From assembly GCF_020080835.1 (NCBI RefSeq), contig NC_058160.1, forward strand, positions 7,815,515-7,879,514: 64,000 nucleotides of DNA. The letters run 5' to 3'. A program made the translations under genes and the position numbers. The notes below the pieces were generated by a model, which worked only from the letters and a program-made list of their open reading frames with translations, searched no databases and was not told the DNA's origin. Within the stretch, counting starts at the first letter, position 1. Each line of letters opens with the position of its first letter. This DNA is from Cotesia glomerata (taxonomy: Eukaryota > Arthropoda > Insecta > Hymenoptera > Braconidae). Of the stretch, positions 24,815-34,575 are shown in pieces.

Positions 24815-25005
24815 CACAGTAAAAAATTTTGCGCCATTGCGTCAAAAAATTTAGTGTTAAAAATATTTATGTTAAATATTTAACACTTTTTTGTGTTGAT
24901 TTAACAGAATAAATGTTAAATTTATACATAAAAGTGTTAAATATTTAACACAAAAATTTTTAACACTAAGTTCTTTGACGCAATGACGCAAAATTTTTTA
25001 CTGTG
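24815..25005. mobile_element. Small foldback MITE (CACAGTAAAAAATTTTGCG ends)
   Basis: A 191-bp unit in which about 73 bp at each end are inverted copies with few mismatches: CACAGTAAAAAATTTTGCGC on the left and GCAAAATTTTTTACTGTG on the right. The inner part repeats self-complementary GTTAAATATTTAAC. The flanking dinucleotide is CA on both sides. Confidence 0.85.
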
Positions 25006-25369
25006 CAGCTATAAATATATGAAGTGGTATATTATTTTTTAGAAACTTTTACTGATTTGGATTCAGAGAGCACGGTGAGTGCCTAAAAAAAAGTGTAGAG
25101 TTTCGTCAATTGCAGGCTTTATACCGATGACCAGACTGGTTGCATACCATATGTTAAGTACATTTTTCAATAACACTTAATAAGGGAAAATAAATTAATA
25201 CTATTGTATAACGAAAGTACCATTGATAAAAAAATCGATTGTGATGAAATGAATAGTACATATGAGTGAATATGATAGGTGGGTACTGATACAAAACTTC
25301 TCAAAACAGCAGTTTAATTAGCTTTGGTATAAATCGCTTACTCTACCCCTCTCGATGCCTATAAACAAT

Positions 25370-25800
25370 GAGATTTAATCAATAGAGGAAATCAATATGA
25401 ATGGACGAAAAGGACATGAGAATCCCGTGTGTTCCCGACACGTCATCTGATTCGGATTGACGTGAACGACTAATTAGCTGCGAACGATCCTTGTTAACTC
25501 TTGAATGTCCAGCATGCATACAGAGTCCTTGACAAGAGAACAAAATAATCAAGGACTCTTTACCAATCGATCGAACAGGTGACGTGCTTAACGTCCTACG
25601 GCCCTCCGATCGAATTCATCTCTGAAGAGCCTGCACTGCGGTAGGATACTCAGTCATTCCATAACCATCTGCATTTGACGTTTACTGGGTCACTTGTCAA
25701 CGATTCAATGCTTTGTCGCTCCGGTGCTTTATCGCGAAAATAGAGACAGATACCTACAGAAGAGAGGGTGAATCAATCTGTCAATTCAAATTAGACTGCA
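25370..25800. promoter_or_regulatory. GC-richer island, possible conserved regulatory DNA
   Basis: About 430 bp near 45% GC with no repeat character. It contains CTAATTAGCTG (homeodomain-type) and a duplicated GTCCTTGACAAGAGAACA / CAAGGACTC inverted pair at 25527-25560. On the minus strand a strong acceptor (CTCTCTTCTGTAG, near 25763) opens a frame of about 34 codons, but I see no matching strong donor. Enhancer, promoter or missed exon remain open. Confidence 0.25.
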
Positions 25801-26068
25801 TTATAAGGTGATTGGTCATAACCTGGGCTCTATTATTAGTAATCATACAGATGAATATCATTACCAATAACAACACCGAGAGATAATAAATCCACAGCCT
25901 GGAATTAAAATTAGTTACTTTTGTCAATAATTTATTTTTAAATGATTTATTTTTTTCTCATTGGTTAAGATTAAATACTAAATCAGAATATCTTTTTTCA
26001 TAACACTTTATTTCTATATTAATTTTATCGGTAACTAATTATTAATGACAGTATAAGAGTTATAAATA

Positions 26069-26204
26069 GGGGAGAGTAGGGCATGACGGCCCCCTGGAGC
26101 ACAACGGCCCCTCTCAAAAATTAGGTAAAATTTTTTTTTCTGGCTTAATAATTGAAATAACTGAAATAACTGGCTTAAGGGGGCCGTCATGCCCCAACCT
26201 CCCC
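26069..26204. mobile_element. Small TA-flanked MITE (GGGGAG ends)
   Basis: GGGGAGAGTAGGGCATGACG and CCGTCATGCCCCAACCTCCC are inverted copies, flanked by TA at both ends. 136 bp, non-coding. The ends resemble those of the larger element at 47314-49164. Confidence 0.75.
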
Positions 26205-26559
26205 TACATCAAGTCTTGATATTTCTTAGAATAAATGCAATTGAGATTAAATAAGCCTTTTCTTTTGTTTTTAGAAATAAGAAGTCCACTCAAAGCAGAT
26301 TATGGAATTACGGGATTAAGAAATAGATGTTAATTTGGTTTATTTTAAAGCGATAAGATTTCTTACAGCTCTTTCTATAAAACATTAATTAATTGAAAGC
26401 TAGAATAAAATGGAAATTTGAGTTTTTCTAAAATTTTTGCCCACTACATAGGCGTTAAAGTAAAGTGTTAAAAACGTAATCGAGTAAAATATCTAGAATG
26501 AATTAAAACTTTATAGAGAAAAGATAAGATTAATATAAAAAATTTTTTTGTTATACTCG

Positions 26560-27250
26560 CTCCAAAAATTTAACTTTTGAGCGCTGGGTGGCGTCCGAAA
26601 AGATACTCATTTTTAGAGACTCTACCATACCGTCTTTTTTTCGCGGCCTAGGCCGCAAAGTTTACTTCTCCCTTTTTTTCCGTACTGTCCTTGTGCAATC
26701 AGATGAAATTTAGAACGAAATAAATCAAATTCTAGTGTACCGACTGATGATTTTTAGTAAATTTAAACTTAGTTACTATTGAGTGGCACTAATTATTTCT
26801 CTGCTGGCAGTTTATTACGAAGCGGACCTAATGTTAATAAAATAACAACTACGCCATAAATAAATATTAATAAAAAGATAATTAATATAAAATCAAGTTT
26901 TTTTGCCCTTGTAAAACTTCATAAAATTTGAATATGTCATTATTTGCTTTCTATCCCTCAAAAGTTAAACTTATGAAGCGATAATAACAAAAAATACTGT
27001 ATGGCATTTGGCCGCAAAGTGGCGATTTTCCGGCAACGACGATTTTGCGATATGAGCTTAAGGTTTGTGGCGGGAACGTACGAAAACGGGCGAAATTTTA
27101 ACGTCCGAGGCGAAGCCTTGGACGGAAATTTACCCTCGTTTTCGTACATTCGCGTCATAAACTTTAAAGCGAATATATGACATATGACATAAATTACTAT
27201 TTCCTTCGAGTAAAATTTTTTTACAATTACAAAATAGGTATTAATAAATC
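26560..27250. repeat. GC-patched repeat with strong hairpin at 27078-27147
   Basis: It contains the palindrome GCGGCCTAGGCCGC (26643-26656). It also contains a 70-nt foldback whose arms GTACGAAAACGGGCGAAATT and its imperfect complement (27121-27147) enclose CCGAGGCGAAGCCTTGG. Flanking TTTGGCCGCAAAGTGGCG looks transposon-like. Ends not defined. Confidence 0.4.
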
Positions 27251-27670
27251 TTAACCATGCAATAATTTTATAACTGTAAAGAGGTAAATTTTTTGACTGA
27301 TCAGCGATTTGTCAATAAACAGCTGCTTTTCATGTAACAATTACGAATACAGGGTAAAAAATAAGACTTTTTTAATTTTTGTTACCATCAATAAATTTTT
27401 AAAGACCGAAGAATTAAGATTAGTTACGAAGAAAGAACAAAAAAAATTGATGCTTATAAGTTTTTATAATAATGCTCTGCATTATGAATCGTGAGGAAGG
27501 GCATTCTACATCAAGTATTTCATATTTTTCTAAAACTCGATGAGTATAAAAATATATTATTTGACCATAAAATAGAAAAGTTTTTTCTATACCCCATTTA
27601 TAGATAAGGTCAATGCGCCTCAGCCGAATCACAATGGCTCAGTTTTTTCAGCAGTTGATGACTTCAGAAT

Positions 27671-27840
27671 TGTAAGATCGAGCGAGCCTGGCGAAGCCAG
27701 GCGAAGCTCGATATTAATTATATCTATAGCTTCGTTCGAAGAGATCACTAAGTAGTACCGTCCATGTACGCTTATACTTACCACATATTTAAAAGTAAAA
27801 ACAAAAGCTTTACGCCCTAGCAACCGCTTTGTTTATTAAT
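27671..27840. repeat. DIRS left inverted terminal repeat
   Basis: The inner 124 bp (from about 27717) are an inverted copy of 32281-32410, sharing for example ACTTAGTGATC, ACCGTCCATGTACGCTTATA and CCCTAGCAACCGCTTTGTTT. The outer 45 bp hold a GAGCGAGCCTGGCGAAGCCA hairpin found again only in the internal complementary region. The two terminal repeats differ just outside GATCACTAAG (TTCGAAGA versus TTCTCAA). Confidence 0.9.
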
Positions 27841-27919
27841 CATATAGTTTAGCTAAGATTAAATAAAGAAGAGATCGCAGGGAGGGAAAAGAATAAAATT
27901 ATGAACGAAGCAGGGAGGG

Positions 27920-28036
27920 AGTGATCTCTTCGAACGAAGCTATAGATATAATTAATATCGAGCTTCGCCTGGCTTCGCCAGGCTCGCTCGATCTTACAAT
28001 TATATCTATAGCTTCGTTCTCAAGATCACTAAGTAG
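27920..28036. repeat. DIRS internal complementary region
   Basis: 27920-28000 is the reverse complement of the left outer end and 27999-28036 is the reverse complement of the right outer end (ACGAAGCTATAGATATAATT at 32393-32412). They are joined at ATTGTAAGAT/AATTATATC. Such a region templates completion of the ends in the DIRS replication model, and it fixes the element boundaries here. Confidence 0.9.
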
Positions 28037-28151
28037 ATGTTCAGAGCTACAGTGAACATAATTTAAATAAAATAGAACTAAATTCAAAACAGTTTACATT
28101 TTTTTTTTTTTTTTAAATTTTAATGAACACACATAGAGGAACAAAATACAA

Positions 28152-29071
28152 TTATGATAAAATTGTCTCAGCAAAAGTATTTTTATCAGGAATAATTGGT
28201 CGGTTATAAAATTTCTCAAAAGTCTTTGATTTATCCGACCAGCCAGCTAAGTTTTTAATAATATCTAGGTTAACGCCTTTTTATAAGCAGTAGAGGTAGA
28301 TGCATGTCTCAAACTATGAGACGTAAAGTCATTACCTACACAGCTTTGTAAAAAAGAACGAATCCACCTACTTACAGTATCTTTCGACGCTTCTTTAAAA
28401 GGTTTAACAGTAGTAATAAATAATTTATTTGGATTAACAATTAAATCAGAAGTTTTTCTAAATATTTTTCTAAAGTTAAAACAATACAAAGTTTTGAATT
28501 TTGTAAAAATTTTGGTAAAAGTAAGAGAGGTTGAGAGACACCTCGTCTAGAAGTCTTAATCTTATCAGATATTTCTATTTCATAATTATTACCTCTCTTC
28601 AAAATATTACACCTTTTAATAGATGCAATAGTTTGAATACGATGAGCAGTAATTAACGCCAACAAAACAGCTAATTTTGTAGTAAGAGCAGGTAAATCAA
28701 GATCATTTAAAAGGGCTTAATAATTCTAATTTCTCTAACACAGGATCTAGGCTAAAAACTCGATCGTAGCGAGGCTTAGCTGGTTTTAAATTGTAAGCGC
28801 CTTTTAAAAGGCGAGAAATTAAAGGATTTTTACCAATTTCAGTAACACAAATTAAAGATAAAGCTGAACGAGCAGTGTTGAGTGTGCTGTAATTAGCACC
28901 ATTATTAAATTTATCCGTTAAAAAATGAATAATGTCTTCGTCTTGCGGCTTAAAAATTTTAATATTCCTTGAATAACAAAAAATAACCCAATCACCGATT
29001 GGTTTAGAGTATTGATGTAGGGTTGAATGGGAAATAGAATTGATAAGTAAATCAACTGCGTCCTCAGTCAC
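28152..29071 (-). CDS. DIRS tyrosine recombinase
   Basis: The N-terminal core-binding segment is at 29071-28703 (STLHQYSKPIGDWVIFCYSR). The catalytic part follows: first Arg in LITAHRIQTIASI, HxxR in SHSLRHASTSTAY, and the catalytic Tyr in TFEKFYNRPI near the end, TAA at 28152-28154. The frame shifts at three homopolymers: A4 at 28709-28712 (one base too many) and T5 at 28453-28457 and T5 at 28278-28282 (one base too few each). No nonsense codon is seen otherwise. It overlaps the end of the upstream RNase H/methylase frame by a few bases, as is usual in DIRS elements. It catalyses insertion of the circular DNA intermediate. Confidence 0.88.
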
Positions 29072-30957
29072 ACCTCGTTCCTTGAAGGCCTGGCGGATAA
29101 TCGTGCAGCCATCAGTGACATCTTTTGGGCAAGAGGATGTTGTACTTGTCTACAAGGAGATCGTAGAAGGTTAACATCAGGTTGAAAAATAATTGGCTGT
29201 GAGTCAAGTAATGAAAGCCATAAGGGATACCATGGCTGACCACACCAATTAGGAACTACTAAAATACCACAAGCCTGGTCTGTTTGAATTTTCTTTAATG
29301 TTTTCAAAATTAAAGAAAAAGGAGGAAAAGCAAAGAAATAAAAATTGTTCCAGTCAATAGTGAACGCGTCAATACAAAACGCTAGCGGATCACGATGCCA
29401 GGAACAATATTTCTTGCATTTTTTATTAAGATTTGATGCAAAGAAATCAATTTCCGGTTTGTGTAAAAGCGAAACAATTTCTTGGTAAGCAGAAAGTGAT
29501 AACTCCCATTCTGTATCAATATTACTAATTCTTGAAGCTTCATCCGCGTCCACATTTTCTTTAGATGGGATGTATGACGCAAACAGCCAAATATTCCTAC
29601 TCTCGCACCAACTCCAAATTTTAAAGGTTAAATCATTCAGGTACTCGTATTTAGTACCGCTCATTTTATTAATATAAGCGATAGCCGTAGAATTATCAAC
29701 TCGGAGCAAAATTTCACAGTTAGATAAATTAAAAACAAAAGTCTTCAGACCATTAAAAACAGCTAAAAGCTCAAGATAATTAATATGAAATTGTTTTTCA
29801 TGGTAATTCCAATGACCATAAATTACTTGACCTTCACAAAAGCTCCCCAGCCAGTAGATGAAGCATCAGAAAAAATAATCTTTGAGAATCTTGAATTTCT
29901 AATAGGATTTTTCGACGAATTGATATTATTTAACCACCAATCAAATTCACTGATTAAATGAAGTGGTAATTGCATGACACAATCGTAATTATAATTAAAT
30001 TTTAATAATTCGAGGTAACGGTGTCTTTCAAATTTCTTTGAATGGAGCCAACCATAATTAACCGCTGGACAAGCTGCTGTAATGTTACCAACAAATTGAG
30101 AAAATTCTCTAATCGAGCAGTATGAAAGATTTTTAAATTTTAAAATTAAATCATAAAGATTAATTCTTTTCTCTTCTGTGAGCTCCATTGTCATGTTAAC
30201 TGAATTGAAAATAAAACCGAGAAATTTACAAGAAGTAGAAGGAATGAAGTTACTTTTCTTCTCATTAATTAAAAATCCCAAAGATTCTAAAAGTTCTCGC
30301 GTGACTTTAATATTTTGCGCACATAAAGCCGCAGAAGTTGCTACTAACAACCAATCATCCAAATAAACTACTGATAACCAGCCCAAAGAACGTAAAAAAC
30401 TAACGATTGGCTTGCAAATTTTTGTAAAACCCACGGAGCAGTGCTTAAACCGAAAGGTAAACAGATAAACTCGTAGAGATGATTATTCCAAATAAATCTT
30501 AAATATTTCCAGTAGTTTTTATGGATTGGAATCATGAGATAAGCATCCTGTAGGTCAAAGCTAGCCATGAAACATCCTTCTGACATCAGTTTGAGAACCG
30601 TACGGAAATCTTCCATTTTAAAATGAGAAGTGTCAGTGAATTGATTTAAATTTTTAAATTCAGAATAAATCTCATTTTCCCATTTTTCTTAGGAACAAGA
30701 AAAATACCCGATAAAAATTGCCCATTTTCTTCTGTACATTCTTGAATAGCACCAATAGACAGAAGGTCATTAATGGCTTCCTGCATTTTAATTTTATCAT
30801 TATTAGAAAAATTATCATTTGTGGGAATAAAAGATTGAGTTGGTGTCGAAGAAAAAGGAATTTTATACCCAGAAATTGTTTCTAAAATAAACGCGTCAGA
30901 GGTTATGCTAGACCAAGCGTGTAAAAAATATTTTAAACGACCAGCAATAACTCTCAC
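29068..30957 (-). CDS. DIRS reverse transcriptase - RNase H - methylase-like polyprotein
   Basis: The order is a pre-RT segment (AGRLKYFLHAWSSI, then SGIFLVPKKNGKMRFIL), RT motifs ASFDLQDAYLMIPI, LPFGLSTAPW and catalytic VYLDDWLL, then RNase H (IFSDASSTGWGA, LRVDNSTAIAYIN, YIPSKENVDADEAS). After these comes the DIRS-typical methylase-like tail (IDFFASNLN, FAFPPFSLI, VVPNWCGQPWYP). It copies the element RNA into DNA. Frame breaks lie at T5 30651-30655, A4 30426-30429 and A4 29838-29841, each consistent with one missing base in a homopolymer. Catalytic motifs are intact. The relation to gag is a frame change at 30960, again beside a homopolymer (T4, 30964-30967). Confidence 0.88.
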
Positions 30958-30959
30958 CT

Positions 30960-32203
30960 CTACTTTTGAGTTGAAGCTGGAGGATGTTGGGCCTGATTCG
31001 TTTGGTTCCGAGCCCGGGATCGAGTTGCAATTTGATTGTTTTGTTTGTTTGGGTACGTTGGCTTGGCAAACGGAGGACGCTGGTAGCCCGTCTGATTGAA
31101 GTTTGCTCGAGGGCCAGACGGGCCCTTCCAGTTTAAAGAAGTCCGTGTAGTTGGAAAATCCTTTTTTGGAGGTTGGGGTTTAATAGATAACCCTGTTTTT
31201 TCCACGGCAACCGAATTTTTAATGCGCTTGCCAAGATCTTGACCAAAAAGAAAATCGTCAGTAATAGAATCTTCAAGGACAGATTTTCTTTTGTCATCCA
31301 CACAGGGGTAAATTTGTGAGCGTCTGGATTTACAGAGCTGATGAAATGACTCACAAAAAAGAGCACTGGAGTCACATAGAAGTTGTAACAACTGGGTTTT
31401 ATCGACAGGTTCAACTTCATCATTAAAAATATTACAAATTGCCTGACCAAGAGAAACTAAACCACGACCAATCAAATCTTGGTTATTTGATAGATATTTG
31501 TCACGAGATTTAGCCGTCTTGTGGAGAAGAGGCAGCAACTCCGGGTTTAAAACAGGAGATGATAAAGTACAATTACCCTTGTTGGGATATTTATCAATAA
31601 TTGTCGTCTTATCATTTTTATCTAAACCTGATGAAATGATAGCTTTCCAACAGTCCGACAATTCAGGATGAATGCTGTAGGTTTTTCCTTGTGAAGGCGT
31701 TTATCCTTGCCCAGCATTTGGAGAACGGAATTGGACAGGGAGGGAACTTCAGGACCCTTCGTCTCATGCAGTTCGCCTGACGCCTTAAGATCGTGTGTAC
31801 AATCAGTTTCAGGATCAGAGTCAGAATAAACACTCTGACGACGGTCGTCATCATCTGAGTCTGCAATGAGCATAAGAGCTAGGTTAAGATAAGCGACCAG
31901 GAAATAAATAAATAAATTCCTGATGCAAAAATAAAATCAGATTATAAAAATCTAATTTTACTATTTTAAAAGCTTAACCTAGTCAAAATAAGTTCTACAA
32001 ATACAAAATACAAAATTGTTTCCCAAAAATGATAAAAATTTAAATAAAACAAAATATAAATAATTACCCTCAGATAAGAGGTTATCAACGGGAGATTTAG
32101 TTGATGCCTTAGCTTTTTCAAGATCAATTAAATCACGATACTTTTGTAACTTTTTTTCGAAGGATTGTAAGAGGGAATTATCCTCAGCCTTACGCTTAGA
32201 CAT
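30960..32203 (-). CDS. DIRS gag-like protein, with a probable intron
   Basis: Exon 1 (32203-32068) starts MSKRKAEDNSLLQSFEKKLQ, a lysine-rich coiled-coil-like start. A donor GTAATT at 32067 and an acceptor CATTGCAG (AG at 31862-31861) bound a 207-nt intron that joins in frame to DSDDDDRRQSVYSDSDPET. The body (31661-30960) includes LSDCWKAIISSGLDK, a central helical part, and a basic Pro/Gln/Asn-rich tail (NNQIATRSRARNQTNQAQ) suited to nucleic-acid binding. One frame break at T5 31682-31686 fits a missing base. The start was chosen as the only upstream ATG, near the right terminal repeat. Confidence 0.75.
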
Positions 32204-32280
32204 GATGTTTAATAATCAAAAAATAACTATTTAATCAATATAAGAAGATTTTGTGATGTTTATTCAAAGCGCACAAAAAA

Positions 32281-32410
32281 CGTAATGATTAATAAACAAA
32301 GCGGTTGCTAGGGCGTAAAGCTTTTGTTTTTACTTTTAAATATGTGGTAAGTATAAGCGTACATGGACGGTACTACTTAGTGATCTTGAGAACGAAGCTA
32401 TAGATATAAT
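32281..32410. repeat. DIRS right inverted terminal repeat
   Basis: Inverted copy of the left terminal repeat. It lies upstream of the gag start and probably holds the promoter. Confidence 0.9.
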
Positions 32411-33700
32411 TTAAAACGAATTATTTAGTTCAAGCGAACGTAAATTTCTTTCTGTTTGGTGCAATAAATTTTTCATCTTGCAAGTTATAATAAGGAAAAA
32501 AAAAGTAACAAAAACCAATAAAAATAGAAAAACGAATTTACATCTCAACCCTTTTTAGTTCGTCTCAACATGAAATGCGCCTGAGAGTTTATTTGTGGTC
32601 TCAAGAGATGCACCATTCCTTTTCTCAAGTACAGGTGTCTATTGCAGATTCTTTGGTTTTATTTTTTTGTTCATGTCAGACTCCTATACCTTGAAGATCT
32701 CAAGAGACTTTCGAGAACGGGCGTTACATTATCTTGACTCAAAACATTAACTACGTGACTATCTACTTCTAAAGACTAAATGGACTAGTAACTTTGCGAT
32801 TGGAAGTTTGTTAAAGTTACTACACTACGTAATGTCCAGACGACAAATTTACGTTAAATTAATTAATTATTTATGTTGTTTCTGATCTTGACTTTCGATA
32901 ATAGACCAGAAATAGTGGGGCTTTGAGGAAATTCAAGATGTATTTTTTAAAAAAATCTTTATTTTCTTGACTACATTTCGTCTCAATTACATTTTTCTTT
33001 GGTTCTGCACTTTTTAGGTAGATTTCGTTTAATTTACTAGATTCAATTTTCCGTATTGAGTTTGAAAACGATCTTAGAGAAAAAATTGACATATCTGTTT
33101 GAGGCGTGCGCTAAGCATTATTTGATCATTTTGCTTTTTTTCGTTGTTAAATGTATTAAATTTTAATTTTTAAAAATAACATATCTTATGATTTATTTAC
33201 GTAGATATTATGAAACTATAAATCGTGAATGCTCCGATAGTCGATAGTAAGTGGCTATTATACCTTCAAGTTTTATTTTCGTTCAATGTAATATAGAAAA
33301 ATCTACTGAAAGTATTATTTATTCAGAGCTATTATTCTAGTATAATCTATTGATCGTTATACAATCCTATCTTTCTCTGTGAAGATTCTTTGTTAATTTA
33401 AACAAATTAACTTTTACTATAAACCTGCAGTAACTATGTGACTGTCGAGAATTATGAATTATGCATAAAAGAACTTTTGCTTAATGATATTTGAAATCAC
33501 AATATACATAGTTTGGGTACTTTAGATGTAAATTAAGGAATTAATATTGCTTTGACAAGATCAAATACCAATAATTAAATGAAAAATATCATAGAGGCCT
33601 CTTATGATTCCAAGAAACTATTCAAAACTGCCCAAAAAACTTGACATAGAAAATTGACTGTAACTAAAAATTATATAAAGTCATGAAAAGCCACTAATTC
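32411..33700. other. AT-rich stretch, no gene seen
   Basis: Unique-looking, slightly GC-richer at 32530-32850. No domain-bearing frame or repeat terminus, except a TTGAGGCGTGCGCTAAGC block near 33103 that is an inverted partial match to the TTGCACGCCTC family. Confidence 0.45.
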
Positions 33701-33945
33701 TACACTGTTAAAAATTTCTATTGTAATTTTACAAGAAATGTATTAGAAGCTAATAGGCAAAACATTTATTTAAAATTACAATCGGGTATAGTAATATTAC
33801 AAAACATATAGTTCTGTGAGGTTACTAATTTCACAAAACGGTTTTGTAATTTTACAAATATTTTTAGATTAGCTAAGTTTGTAAAATTACAATACTTTCC
33901 TTGAATTTTACTTTAATTGAAATAATAAAAAAGAAAAATTTGATT

Positions 33946-34393
33946 TAAGGTAGTTAGGCCTAAAAAGCAAAAATTCAAGAAATCTCCCAGACTCCGTATA
34001 GAAGTAGTTAAATACATAATACATACGCTGTTAAAATTTAGAGACGATTTACCACGTCTAACCGAAGATAATTCCAATTGAAAATGACATTTTTACACAG
34101 GCGGTATGGGACAAGAGAGAGAAAACCGCGAAGTTTTATTATTTTTGTATTGAAGAAATTTTAAGAATTTCACGAAAAACTAATATTACTTAGATTAATA
34201 CATGTATAATTACCCTACGAAATTCTGGAATTCCTTACCACATAGTTTTTGAGAAATCATTGATAAACTAGTAAAGTAAACGAATAAAGTCATGCGTGGA
34301 AGTAAGTGAGCAATAGCCCGTAAGAAAGGCAACACTAGCGCGTGACGAAGACAGCACTAGCATAAACTATAGGTTGGGAAAGAACTACCTTAA
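33946..34393. mobile_element. TTAA-ended inverted-repeat element nested in 33703-35386
   Basis: TTAAGGTAGTT and AACTACCTTAA are perfect inverted ends, 448 bp apart. The length and the TTAAGG start resemble 23671-24131, so the two may be one diverged family. Non-coding. Confidence 0.5.
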
Positions 34394-34495
34394 TATTTGT
34401 TGTCATTTTATTTTTATGAAGCGCTGACTATATTTTGCATCTCACGTAGACCTAATTTATACAACTCTGATGACATAAAGTGAAAATAATATTTA

Positions 34496-34575
34496 CCCTA
34501 ACTAAGAATCGAACGCGAGCCACGCGCTTGCCAGACTGATACGTAACGCCCTACGCTGTACGACCGATAGGTGGT
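34496..34575 (-). other. tRNA-like module (minus), same module as at 41016
   Basis: On the minus strand: ATCGGTCGTACAGCGTAGGG, then CGTGGCTCGCGTTCGATTC. Similarity with 41012-41120 continues past the tRNA-like part (GTTAGGGTAAATATTATTTT, CACTTTAT, TAGGTCTA). It is a tRNA-derived, SINE-like unit or tRNA pseudogene. Cloverleaf stems are not intact. Confidence 0.5.

Larger units (their letters stand above)
27671..32410 (-). mobile_element. DIRS-type tyrosine-recombinase retrotransposon
   Basis: A 4.74-kb minus-strand element with gag-like, reverse transcriptase/RNase H/methylase-like and tyrosine recombinase frames in that order. It has inverted terminal repeats (27671-27840; 32281-32410) and an internal complementary region (27920-28036) that matches the outer ends of both terminal repeats back to back. 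This is the DIRS1 signature of replication through a circle with recombinase-mediated integration, without protease, integrase or target duplication. All domains are present. Coding continuity is broken at several A/T homopolymers and I see no in-frame nonsense codon elsewhere. It is therefore a young copy or an imperfectly assembled intact one. Confidence 0.92.

Noticed and set aside
27629..28087. Small frames over the DIRS terminal and internal complementary regions
   Set aside because: They are shadows of the inverted repeats.
34496..34575. Functional tRNA gene
   Set aside because: The acceptor and T stems do not pair. The same degenerate sequence lies in another transposon, so it is a tRNA-derived repeat.
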